DNA of 21,845 nucleotides from NCBI GenBank assembly GCA_018364485.1, contig JAGZLX010000030.1, positions 1 to 21,845 on the forward strand. The letters are read 5' to 3'. The notes beneath the pieces are model-generated. The model was not told the origin of the DNA. It saw nothing but the letters and a program-made list of their open reading frames with translations, and made no database searches. This DNA is from Granulicatella adiacens (lineage in GTDB: Bacteria; Bacillota; Bacilli; Lactobacillales; Aerococcaceae). This document shows, in pieces, positions 15,538 through 21,845 of this stretch (positions within the stretch are counted from its first letter, which is position 1; each line of letters opens with the position of its first letter). The position numbers and the translations under genes are program-made.

Positions 15538-16014
15538 TTATGAAAGAAGACTTGCGATTTCGTCTCGGATTTGTTCAGGCGTTGTAGTAGGGGCGAAACG
15601 TTTTAAAATTGTTCCATCTTTCGCTACGAGGAATTTTGTAAAGTTCCATTTAATTTTTTTGCCGAAAAGACCAGCCGTCTCCTTCTTTAATAAATCAAAT
15701 AATGGATGAGTTTCAGGACCATTTACCTTAACCTTACCAAACATTGGGAAAGTTGTATTGTACGTCAATTGGCAGTGAGAGAGTGCTTGTTCAGCTGTGA
15801 GTGGCTCTTGTCCTGCAAATTGGTTACAAGGGAAACCAAGAACGGTGAATCCTTTGTCCTTGAACTCTAAATAGAGTTTTTCTAAACCTTCAAATTGTGG
15901 AGCTAGACCGCAACCACTGGCCGTATTCACGATCAGTAGTAATTGTCCTTTATAGTCCTCTAGAGTGGTAACCTCTCCACTGACTGTAGGGACTTCGATT
16001 TCATAAATTGACAT
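15538..16014 (-). CDS. Glutathione peroxidase family protein (Cys type, probably thioredoxin-dependent)
   Basis: The enzyme reduces hydrogen peroxide or organic peroxides. Its 158 residues contain the peroxidatic Cys35 in NTASGCGLAPQFEGL, Gln69 in FPCNQFAGQEP (61-71), and Trp123-Asn124 in WNFTKFLV, which form the tetrad. Cys81 in ALSHCQLTYNTTFP is at the place of the resolving cysteine of thioredoxin-dependent members, so thioredoxin rather than glutathione is the probable reductant (inference). Residues 37-38 are Leu-Ala where many homologues have Phe-Thr. The gene lies 16 bp downstream of the HAD gene, so the two are probably co-transcribed. AGAAGGA precedes the ATG. Confidence 0.94.
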   Translation of the reverse strand: MSIYEIEVPTVSGEVTTLEDYKGQLLLIVNTASGCGLAPQFEGLEKLYLEFKDKGFTVLGFPCNQFAGQEPLTAEQALSHCQLTYNTTFPMFGKVKVNGPETHPLFDLLKKETAGLFGKKIKWNFTKFLVAKDGTILKRFAPTTTPEQIRDEIASLLS

Positions 16015-16030
16015 CCGTTTTCCTTCTTTC

Positions 16031-16798
16031 TTAAATAAGGCCGTAGTGTTTTAGTCCATTAACAATGCCGTTATCTGTATTGTTGGTCGTAATAAATTCT
16101 GCAATCTCTTTAAGGACCGGAAGCGCGTTTCCCATAGCGACAGGATGTGTTACTGCTTGAAGCATCTCGATATCGTTTGGACCGTCTCCGAATGCGTAAG
16201 TTTCAGCATCTTCTTGGTTTAAGTGCTCTAAGAAGCGTTTGATCCCTTCTGCTTTTGAATTTCCTTTTGAAATCACATCGACTGAGTACGGCGTGTTTCG
16301 TAGGAAATCAAGATTTGGAAATGCTACTTTATATTTTTCTTCAGCTGGAGGAAGAGAGATAAAGAGCATCATGTTAATTGGATTTTCTTTATAAAAATCT
16401 TCTTTCAATGCAGGAGGATTAGTATGAATAAATCCATATGCATCTTTAGCACCTGCGGAGGATTCTACTAAGTAAAATTCTTTGTCGTTATAGGCCGTTA
16501 ACCCATATCCATCTTCTTTTATCATTTGATGGAATCTTTCTACCGTTTCAGTTGGAATTTCTGAAGAATAAACACGCTCTCCTTGATAAAGAACGACTTG
16601 ACCATTCATAAAAATTCCTGAGTGGATATTGGCACTCTCCATAATATCGCGCGTTTCAGCAGGAGAACGTCCTGTTGCGATAAAGGGTTCATACCCATTG
16701 TCCTTTAATGTTTGAATAGCCTCTGCGGTAGCTTTATCGACTTTGGATTCGCCGTTCAAGAGAGTTCCATCCAAATCAAAAAATACAAAACCTTTCAT
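16031..16798 (-). CDS. HAD-superfamily phosphatase, Cof type
   Basis: A cytosolic sugar-phosphate or nucleotide phosphatase of HAD subfamily IIB. With the chosen start it has 255 residues. Motif I is FFDLDGTLLN (Asp8 nucleophile, Asp10), motif II is ATGRS, motif III is the lysine region VISKGNSKAEG, and motif IV is GDGPNDIEML (204-213); the cap domain lies between. The ATG at 16798 is preceded by GGAGTG, 5 nt away. A longer frame from a TTG at 16846 is rejected because it begins upstream of the -10 element and lacks a ribosome site. It is the first gene of the minus-strand cluster. Substrate unknown. Confidence 0.92.
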   Translation of the reverse strand: MKGFVFFDLDGTLLNGESKVDKATAEAIQTLKDNGYEPFIATGRSPAETRDIMESANIHSGIFMNGQVVLYQGERVYSSEIPTETVERFHQMIKEDGYGLTAYNDKEFYLVESSAGAKDAYGFIHTNPPALKEDFYKENPINMMLFISLPPAEEKYKVAFPNLDFLRNTPYSVDVISKGNSKAEGIKRFLEHLNQEDAETYAFGDGPNDIEMLQAVTHPVAMGNALPVLKEIAEFITTNNTDNGIVNGLKHYGLI

Positions 16799-16803
16799 TC
16801 CGT

Positions 16804-16809
16804 CACTCC
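16804..16809 (-). promoter_or_regulatory. Ribosome site fixing the HAD gene start
   Basis: GGAGTG on the minus strand is 5 nt before ATG 16798, while no such site exists before the in-frame TTG 48 bp upstream. The start therefore agrees with the FDLDGT motif lying within the first ten residues, as in the family. Confidence 0.75.
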
Positions 16810-16828
16810 ATTCATTTTGTCTTTTTTT

Positions 16829-16837
16829 ATTATACCA
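16829..16837 (-). promoter_or_regulatory. Extended -10 promoter of the HAD-gpx cluster
   Basis: On the minus strand TGGTATAAT is a consensus extended -10, about 30 bp before the HAD ATG. No -35 hexamer of quality is seen 16-18 bp upstream. It is the best promoter in the window and probably drives HAD, gpx and the genes after them. Confidence 0.7.
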
Positions 16838-16911
16838 TGTTTTCAACGTTTTTAATTATAGTTCGAATTCATAGTATTTCGCGTGAAAGAGTAGAATTAT
16901 CGTAGTTTTTA

Positions 16912-16920
16912 TGTTAAAAT
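16912..16920 (+). promoter_or_regulatory. Extended -10 promoter of secG
   Basis: TG-T-TAAAAT lies 31 bp before the secG TTG start. The -35 position (TAGAAT, 16892-16897) is weak. The 105-bp gap between the divergent HAD and secG starts contains both promoters and nothing else that I recognise. Confidence 0.5.
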
Positions 16921-16951
16921 TGAAAAGAATTTTAGTTAAGGAGGGAATCCT

Positions 16952-17182
16952 TTGTACAGTTTAATTTTATCACTGATGGTTGTGGTATGCGTATTATTAA
17001 TTATTGTTGTTGCGATGCAACCTTCAAAAACAAATGCTGCGAATTTAACAGGTGGAGCAGAACAATTATTCGGTAAACAAAAGGCACGTGGTTTTGAGGC
17101 ATTCTTAATTCGCGTAACAGTTGTTTTAGGAACAATCTTCATGTTATTAGCATTTGCATTAGCATACATTTCATCAAAATAA
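16952..17182 (+). CDS. secG: Preprotein translocase subunit SecG
   Basis: SecG joins SecYE in the membrane translocon for protein export. The 76-residue protein has two membrane helices (about 4-22 and 53-73) linked by a short loop containing the family signature LTGGAEQLFGKQKARGFE (37-54). The start is TTG at 16952, fixed by AAGGAGG (16938-16944) 7 nt upstream; no ATG is available before helix 1. It stands first in the secG-esterase-rnr-smpB arrangement but is followed at once by a hairpin terminator. Confidence 0.95.
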   Translation: MYSLILSLMVVVCVLLIIVVAMQPSKTNAANLTGGAEQLFGKQKARGFEAFLIRVTVVLGTIFMLLAFALAYISSK

Positions 17183-17183
17183 T

Positions 17184-17227
17184 AAAAAAGTACAATTGTT
17201 CGGACAGCCAACCAATTGTACTTTTTT
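17184..17227 (+). terminator. Terminator between secG and the esterase gene
   Basis: A 15-bp perfect stem (17184-17198 with 17213-17227, 14-nt loop) has A6 and T6 ends, starting 2 bp past the secG stop codon. Only 26 bp separate it from the esterase ATG, leaving no room for an ordinary promoter, so readthrough must supply the downstream genes or the promoter lies upstream (inference). Confidence 0.88.
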
Positions 17228-17253
17228 ATTTGTCAGATTAGAGGAGTAATATT

Positions 17254-17982
17254 ATGGAAGCACTATGGTTAAGAAAAGAAAGCAATACAAGAGCGGTGAT
17301 TTTATTTCATGCTTATACAGGAACGCCTGCCGATGTGAGAATGCTAGCGCAGTTTTTACATCGTCATGATTATGCAGTCTATGTTCCAGTATTTTCTGGC
17401 CATGGAACTCCAGATGTGGAAGATATCTTGGCAAGTTCTCCTGAGGCTTGGTATGAAGATGCCAAACGTGCTGTCGACTTTGTTCGAGGAGAAGGATTTC
17501 ACACGGTGGCTGCCTTCGGACTATCGATGGGCGGTATTATGGCGACAAAATTAGCAACCGAACATCTCGTTGAATATGCAGGGACTTTTTGTTCGCCGGT
17601 ATCTTCTGGGAATCCTCAGTTGCCAGGACTGTTTCAAAGTTTTATGATGTATGCGAAGGCGTCTTATAGAAATGTAGGACGACCATTTGATGAAGCTGAA
17701 ATGAAGGAAAAAGCACAAAAACAATTAGCACACATTCAATCATTTTCAAGTGACGTTGCTTCACATTTAGATGAAGTAACAGGAAGTTTTTATATTGCAC
17801 AAGGGGAACAAGATACACTTGTCGATCCAGAGTCTTCTCTTGAATTAAAAGAGGGACTCGTTAACGCACAAGTGGAGTTACATTGGTATGAAGAAGCAGG
17901 GCATGTGATTACGGTTAGTCCTGTTAGAAAGGAATTCCAAGAGACTGTTCTCTCTTTTCTAAATCAACAAGAATGGAGGTAA
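17254..17982 (+). CDS. Carboxylesterase (YvaK/Est family alpha/beta hydrolase)
   Basis: A cytosolic serine hydrolase similar to Bacillus YvaK and Geobacillus Est30, which split short- to medium-chain esters. The 242 residues show an oxyanion-loop segment HAYTGTPADV (19-28), the nucleophile elbow GLSMG with Ser91, the acid Asp187 in GEQDTLVD and His217 in EAGHVIT. No signal peptide is present. AGAGGAG lies 8 nt before the ATG. rnr follows after 4 bp, in the same arrangement as in Bacillus. The physiological ester is unknown. Its closest neighbours are RNA and translation genes, so the link may be only transcriptional. Confidence 0.93.
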   Translation: MEALWLRKESNTRAVILFHAYTGTPADVRMLAQFLHRHDYAVYVPVFSGHGTPDVEDILASSPEAWYEDAKRAVDFVRGEGFHTVAAFGLSMGGIMATKLATEHLVEYAGTFCSPVSSGNPQLPGLFQSFMMYAKASYRNVGRPFDEAEMKEKAQKQLAHIQSFSSDVASHLDEVTGSFYIAQGEQDTLVDPESSLELKEGLVNAQVELHWYEEAGHVITVSPVRKEFQETVLSFLNQQEWR

Positions 17983-17986
17983 AGAA

Positions 17987-20281
17987 ATGAGACAATCATT
18001 AGAAGAAATCTTAATGGCTTTCTTTATGGAACATGAATCTGAAAGTTTTTTTGTTCAAGAAATTAGTGAGCATTTCGGATTTACTGCTTCAAAGGACTTT
18101 AAGATTTTAGTGAAACAATTAGCTGACCTCGAAGATTCTGGAAAAATTGTATTAACACGACAAGGTAAATTTGGATTCAATCAAAAAAATCGTACATTAG
18201 AAGGAACATTCCGATTAAACGATAAAGGATTTGGTTTTGTCACAGTTGAAGAAGGAAAACCAGATATTTTTATTCCAAGAACGGATGTCCATGGCGCTAT
18301 GGATGGGGATACGGTTGCGATTCGAATCGTGCAAGAAGAAAATCCTTATAACGATAAAGCCGCAAGCGGAACAATCGTGAAGATTATTGAACGCGCTGTG
18401 AAGCAATTGGTGGGAATTTATACACGTTACCCATCGAAGATTATGATGCAAACAGGCTATTGTGGCGAAATTGCGTTAAAAGATTCTAAATTAAAGAAAA
18501 CGAAATGTTATGTGACTAGAAAGGGATTAAACCCAGTTGACGGAACCGTCGTGATTGCCGAAGTTGATAGTTATGAAACAGAGCGTCACGAACTCGTCTT
18601 GAAGGCGCATATCGTTAAAGAAATCGGCTATAAAGACGCTGTCGGTATGGATATTTTAATGATTTTACATCAATTAAAAATCCCAACAGTATTCCCAGAG
18701 TCAGTCTTAGAGGAAGCCAACCGTGTGAGTGAAACCATCTCACCGAAAGAACTCGAAGGGCGTGTGGATTTACGCCAAGAATTAACCGTGACGATTGACG
18801 GAGCAGACGCAAAAGACTTAGATGATGCGGTAGCTCTAGTCAAACGCGAAGATGGAACCTTTGTATTAACGGTATCCATCGCCGACGTTTCTTATTATGT
18901 AACGGAAAATTCTGAAATGGATAAGGAAGCATTTGAACGCGGAACGAGTGTGTATTTAACAGACCGTGTAGTTCCAATGTTGCCACAACGATTATCAAAC
19001 GGAATCTGCTCGCTGCATCCATATGAAGAGCGATTAACGTTAACAGCACGTATGGAAATCGACCGTAGTGGAACGATTTACCAGCACGAGATTTTCCCAA
19101 GTGTCATTCAATCAAACGAGCGATTAACTTATGATGAAGTGAATGTATTTTTCAATACGAATGAAGCTTCTGAAAAAATCACTCCAGAGATTGCTGAAAT
19201 GCTTTGGAACATGAAAGAATTGCATACGATTCTTGAGCGTAGACGCATGGAACGTGGTGCGATTGACTTTGATACACAAGAAGCAAAAATTCTTGTGGAT
19301 GAAAAAGGCGCACCAACCGAAATCGTACTACGTGAACGTGGCGTAGCAGAGCGACTCATTGAGTCCTTTATGCTTGCGGCTAATGAAACTGTGGCGCGTC
19401 ATTATGAACAATTGAAGGTGCCATTCATCTATCGTATCCACGAAAATCCAGATAGCGAAAAACTCCAACGATTCTTAGAGTTTATTACAGCGTTTGGAAT
19501 TACGATTAAAGGGAAGAACGATTCGATTACACCGAAGAAATTGCAAAAGGCTTTAAATGAGGTGCGTGGGGAGCCGTATGAAGCGGTGGTATCAACAATG
19601 ATGCTACGTTCGATGAAACAAGCTAAATACGATATCACGCCAACGGGACACTATGGACTGGCAGCTGAAGACTATACGCACTTTACTTCGCCAATCCGTC
19701 GTTATCCAGACTTAATCGTTCATCGTATGATCCGTCATTACGGGAAACGTCCAGGTCATTTATCGAAGAAAGAAGAAACGCTTCTAGAAGATAAGTTGCA
19801 ACAAATTGCAGACCAATCGTCTCGTATGGAACGACTTGCAGTACAGGCAGAACGCGATGTGAATGCATTGAAGAAAGCTGAATACATGCAAGACAAGGTC
19901 GGCGAGGAATTCGATGGTATCGTAAGCTCTGTGACAAAATTCGGGATGTTTGTCGAGTTAGCAAATACCGTAGAAGGATTAATTCATATTTCTCATTTGA
20001 AGCAAGACTACTTTAACTTTATTGAAAGCCACATGATTTTACTTGGCGAACGTACGGGCGTAAGTTATCGTATTGGGGACCGTGTTCGTGTGAAATGTGT
20101 GAAAGTAGATGTGGAAGCTAGAGAAGTCGATTTCCTACTCGTAGAAGATGCAAAATTGGCTAAAACAGAACGACCAAGAAGAGGCGAACGCTTTGATGAA
20201 AAGTCTTCTAAGAAAGGCAAAAAATCAAAAGGACGCCAACGCTTTAAAAAAGCCATTAAAACGAAAAAGAAAAGACGCTAG
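17987..20281 (+). CDS. rnr: Ribonuclease R
   Basis: RNase R is a processive 3'-5' exoribonuclease that unwinds structured RNA, and in other bacteria it works with tmRNA-SmpB on non-stop mRNA. The 764 residues hold an N-terminal helix-turn-helix (about 1-60), two cold-shock domains (about 70-215, with GFGFV and PDIFIPRTD), the RNB catalytic domain (about 258-585) with the metal-binding Asp cluster in DGADAKDLDDAV (271-282) and the family signature HFTSPIRRYPDLIVHR (565-580), an S1 domain (about 638-720) and a Lys/Arg-rich tail. GGAGGT is 9 nt before the ATG. smpB follows after 11 bp. Confidence 0.97.
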   Translation: MRQSLEEILMAFFMEHESESFFVQEISEHFGFTASKDFKILVKQLADLEDSGKIVLTRQGKFGFNQKNRTLEGTFRLNDKGFGFVTVEEGKPDIFIPRTDVHGAMDGDTVAIRIVQEENPYNDKAASGTIVKIIERAVKQLVGIYTRYPSKIMMQTGYCGEIALKDSKLKKTKCYVTRKGLNPVDGTVVIAEVDSYETERHELVLKAHIVKEIGYKDAVGMDILMILHQLKIPTVFPESVLEEANRVSETISPKELEGRVDLRQELTVTIDGADAKDLDDAVALVKREDGTFVLTVSIADVSYYVTENSEMDKEAFERGTSVYLTDRVVPMLPQRLSNGICSLHPYEERLTLTARMEIDRSGTIYQHEIFPSVIQSNERLTYDEVNVFFNTNEASEKITPEIAEMLWNMKELHTILERRRMERGAIDFDTQEAKILVDEKGAPTEIVLRERGVAERLIESFMLAANETVARHYEQLKVPFIYRIHENPDSEKLQRFLEFITAFGITIKGKNDSITPKKLQKALNEVRGEPYEAVVSTMMLRSMKQAKYDITPTGHYGLAAEDYTHFTSPIRRYPDLIVHRMIRHYGKRPGHLSKKEETLLEDKLQQIADQSSRMERLAVQAERDVNALKKAEYMQDKVGEEFDGIVSSVTKFGMFVELANTVEGLIHISHLKQDYFNFIESHMILLGERTGVSYRIGDRVRVKCVKVDVEAREVDFLLVEDAKLAKTERPRRGERFDEKSSKKGKKSKGRQRFKKAIKTKKKRR

Positions 20282-20292
20282 GAGGTTCGTGA

Positions 20293-20757
20293 ATGCCTAA
20301 AGGAACGAACGATAAAGTGCTCGCACAAAATAGAAAAGCAAGTCATGACTATACGATTCTTGAAACGATTGAAGCTGGGATGGTCTTAACCGGAACAGAA
20401 ATCAAATCGGTTCGTCAGGCGCGTATTAATTTAAAAGATGGATATGTAAGCTTGAAGCAAGGAGAAGCTTTCCTTGTAGGAGTTCATATTAGTCCGTTTG
20501 AACAAGGGACACTTTTCAATCATGACCCATTAAGAACGAGAAAATTATTGCTTCATAAAAAGCAAATTAACTATTTACTGGAGCAAGTAAAGCAAGCCGG
20601 AAATACAGTAGTGCCGCTGAAGGTCTACATTAAAAATGGCGTTGCAAAGTTGTTAATCGGAGTTGCGAAAGGGAAGAAAAATTACGATAAACGTGATGCC
20701 TTAAAGCAAAAGGATATGAAACGCGAAATCGATCGTGCAATGAAAGAAAGATATTAA
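20293..20757 (+). CDS. smpB: SsrA-binding protein SmpB
   Basis: SmpB binds tmRNA and places it in stalled ribosomes during trans-translation. The 154-residue protein has the OB-fold with GTEIKSVR (34-41), DGYVSL, and the PLKVYIKNGVAKLLIGVAKG segment (113-132), then the basic C-terminal tail that enters the mRNA channel, KNYDKRDALKQKDMKREI. AGGAGGT is 6 nt before the ATG. It ends the secG-esterase-rnr-smpB set and is followed by a terminator. ssrA, which follows smpB in some Firmicutes, is not present in the next 160 bp. Confidence 0.97.
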   Translation: MPKGTNDKVLAQNRKASHDYTILETIEAGMVLTGTEIKSVRQARINLKDGYVSLKQGEAFLVGVHISPFEQGTLFNHDPLRTRKLLLHKKQINYLLEQVKQAGNTVVPLKVYIKNGVAKLLIGVAKGKKNYDKRDALKQKDMKREIDRAMKERY

Positions 20758-20762
20758 AGAGG

Positions 20763-20791
20763 AAGGCTGGACAATTTGTCCAGCCTTTTTT
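20763..20791 (+). terminator. Terminator after smpB
   Basis: AAGGCTGGACA (20763-20773) pairs with 20777-20787 and is followed by TTTT before GCATGC. The stem is GC-rich for this genome and begins 6 bp past the smpB stop codon. Confidence 0.92.
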
Positions 20792-20804
20792 GCATGCAAA
20801 AAAT

Positions 20805-20832
20805 ATTTCATTACCATATATGGTAATGAAAT
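20805..20832. promoter_or_regulatory. Perfect 28-bp palindrome before the ABC permease
   Basis: ATTTCATTACCATA (20805-20818) is followed directly by its exact reverse complement (20819-20832). Three more A-T pairs flank it after one T/G mismatch. There is no T run and the smpB terminator is already complete, so it looks like a dyad for a dimeric regulator rather than a terminator. The regulator is unknown. Confidence 0.6.
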
Positions 20833-20848
20833 GTTTCAAAAAAGAATT

Positions 20849-20870
20849 TCGTTTCATATTCGTTTCATAT
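20849..20870 (+). repeat. Two tandem 11-bp direct repeats
   Basis: TCGTTTCATAT occurs twice without a gap (20849-20859 and 20860-20870), about 50 bp before the permease start. The TTTCAT core also occurs in the left arm of the upstream palindrome. An 11-bp period puts both copies on one helix face, typical of response-regulator boxes (inference). Confidence 0.6.
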
Positions 20871-20897
20871 TGGAAGTGCAAACTAATAGTACAGAAT
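20870..20897 (+). promoter_or_regulatory. Weak candidate promoter of the ABC permease
   Basis: TTGGAA (20870-20875) and CAGAAT (20892-20897) at 16-bp spacing each match four of six consensus bases. The -35 overlaps the end of the tandem repeats, as expected for an activated promoter. Start GGGAG lies before ATG 20920. Confidence 0.3.
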
Positions 20898-20919
20898 AGG
20901 AAAGGAAGTGGGAGAGCAC

Positions 20920-21845
20920 ATGGATTGGAAAAGGAGAGCGGGTGCGTATCTTGTTCGCAAGAAGATACGTACAGGAATATTATTTTTCATCATGTTGCTA
21001 ATTACAGCAGCCGTCTTGGCGGTCCTCTCGATGCAAGAAAGTACAGGGAAGGTTCAAACGAAGCTATTAGATTTATCGAATTCAGGGTTTCAAATTGAAT
21101 CCCTCTTACAAGATGGGAACATCGAACAAAAAGAGATGGCCAAGGTAGGACAAGTTGAGGGAGTAAAGGATGCGCAGTATGAAATGGATGGCATCGGACA
21201 ACTTGAAGACGCAAAAGCTGTTGAGAGAGAACAAGCGGTCCAACTAGACCAAGGGAAAATGGGAGAACTGGTGAGTTATCACGGGGTCACCTCAAGTAGT
21301 CAGGAGTTAAATTTTGCTAGCGGTGCGCTAAGTCTTAAAGAAGGGCGTGCGTTAACCAAAGACGATTCTGGAAAAGTCCTTGTGCATGAAGAGCTTGCAA
21401 AAGAAAACAATTGGACAGTTGGAGACAAAATTAAATTGAAGAATTTCCAAAACGAGGGTACTACTGCAAGTGGTAAAGAAGTAACCGTCGAAATCGTTGG
21501 AATCTTCAATGGAAAATTATCGGAGCAATCGACAGGGTTGACGAGTGACTTAACAGAAAATCGTATTTATATGGATTACAAAACGAGCCAAACATTGATT
21601 GGAAAAGATGAATCGAATGCAATTGTTCACCGTGCGATTTTTACGGTAAAAGATCCATCAAAATTAGATGAAGTAATCGCTAAAGTAAAAGAACTTCCTC
21701 TCAAGTGGGATAGCATGCAACTTTCTAAAAATGAACAAGTATTTGAGCAAGTAGCAGCGCCTATCCAAAATTTCAAATCGCTTATGACATTGTTGTCGAG
21801 TTCTGTATTTGTATTAGCAGTTATTGTTTTATTTTTAATTTTATT
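20920..21845 (+). CDS. ABC transporter permease, FtsX/MacB type, Vex-like (3' end outside the window)
   Basis: A partial gene of 308 visible codons with no stop; it runs off the right edge. The product begins with a basic segment (MDWKRRAGAYLVRKKIRTG) and a membrane helix (about 19-37). An extracellular region of about 250 residues follows, then the start of a second helix (about 290-308). The segment GKVLVHEELAKENNWTVGDK and the following VEIVGIFNG resemble the MacB-like periplasmic core of streptococcal Vex1/Vex3 permeases as I recall them. Such permeases pair with an ATPase (Vex2) and often a two-component system. The ATG at 20920 has GGGAG 5 nt upstream. The substrate is unknown. Confidence 0.85.
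   Translation, partial: MDWKRRAGAYLVRKKIRTGILFFIMLLITAAVLAVLSMQESTGKVQTKLLDLSNSGFQIESLLQDGNIEQKEMAKVGQVEGVKDAQYEMDGIGQLEDAKAVEREQAVQLDQGKMGELVSYHGVTSSSQELNFASGALSLKEGRALTKDDSGKVLVHEELAKENNWTVGDKIKLKNFQNEGTTASGKEVTVEIVGIFNGKLSEQSTGLTSDLTENRIYMDYKTSQTLIGKDESNAIVHRAIFTVKDPSKLDEVIAKVKELPLKWDSMQLSKNEQVFEQVAAPIQNFKSLMTLLSSSVFVLAVIVLFLIL

Noticed and set aside
16799..16846. N-terminal extension of the HAD protein from a TTG at 16846
   Set aside because: It would begin upstream of the TATAAT element and lacks a ribosome site; the ATG at 16798 has GGAGTG 5 nt away and gives the normal family N-terminus.
20805..20870. CRISPR-like or IS-end interpretation of the palindrome and repeats
   Set aside because: There are only two repeat units without spacers, no transposase, and no target-site duplication visible.
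20758..20919. tmRNA (ssrA) after smpB
   Set aside because: The 160-bp gap is too short, has no tRNA-like ends and no tag-coding frame.
20790..21098. Plus-strand frame of 102 codons across the palindrome and permease start
   Set aside because: It starts from a TTG in the smpB terminator tail, has no ribosome site, runs through the palindrome and tandem repeats, and overlaps the permease gene in another frame.

Overview
The window is a stretch of low-GC Firmicutes chromosome, most likely from Lactobacillales. Carnobacteriaceae, for example a Granulicatella-like species, is my best guess from protein style and gene content, but the sequence alone cannot prove it. Supporting signs are AT-rich intergenic DNA, strong AGGAGG-type ribosome sites, frequent TTG and GTG starts, the MurT/GatD pair, the tdk-prfA-prmC-sua5-glyA-upp-atp order, and the secG-esterase-rnr-smpB block. 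Almost everything is conserved core genome. I found no phage, IS, CRISPR, rRNA or tRNA.

Layout. (1) 1-2125, minus strand: murT-gatD, overlapping by 4 bp and followed by a terminator; they amidate the D-Glu of lipid II. (2) 2320-7944, plus strand: tdk, prfA, prmC and sua5 form a tight run (prfA/prmC and prmC/sua5 overlap), then glyA and upp, each with its own upstream gap. (3) 8083-14475: the complete F1Fo ATP synthase operon atpB-E-F-H-A-G-D-C, with no atpI in front. A terminator-like hairpin lies directly before the atpB ribosome site. (4) 14556-16798, minus strand: a four-gene cluster, HAD phosphatase, glutathione peroxidase, flavin split-barrel protein and membrane-anchored TlpA-like thioredoxin. 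It converges on the atp operon at a bidirectional terminator. (5) 16952-20757, plus strand: secG, a hairpin terminator, then esterase, RNase R and SmpB. The ssrA (tmRNA) gene that follows smpB in some relatives is not seen. (6) 20920 to the right edge: the first 308 residues of a Vex/MacB-type ABC transporter permease. It is preceded by a perfect 28-bp palindrome and two tandem 11-bp repeats that look like regulator sites.

How the genes work together. The plus-strand core serves translation termination (PrfA with its methylase PrmC), tRNA t6A synthesis (Sua5), one-carbon and nucleotide salvage (GlyA, Upp, Tdk), proton-coupled ATP synthesis or hydrolysis (Atp), protein export (SecG) and ribosome rescue with RNA decay (SmpB, RNase R). 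The minus-strand cluster at 14.5-16.8 kb probably handles peroxide and thiol stress.

I see no convincing undescribed multi-gene system. The items most worth a second look are the unusual c-subunit helix-1 motif (A-x-A-x-G-x-Q where GxGxGxG is usual), the hairpins placed with no room for a promoter before atpB and before the esterase gene, and the palindrome plus tandem repeats before the Vex-like permease.
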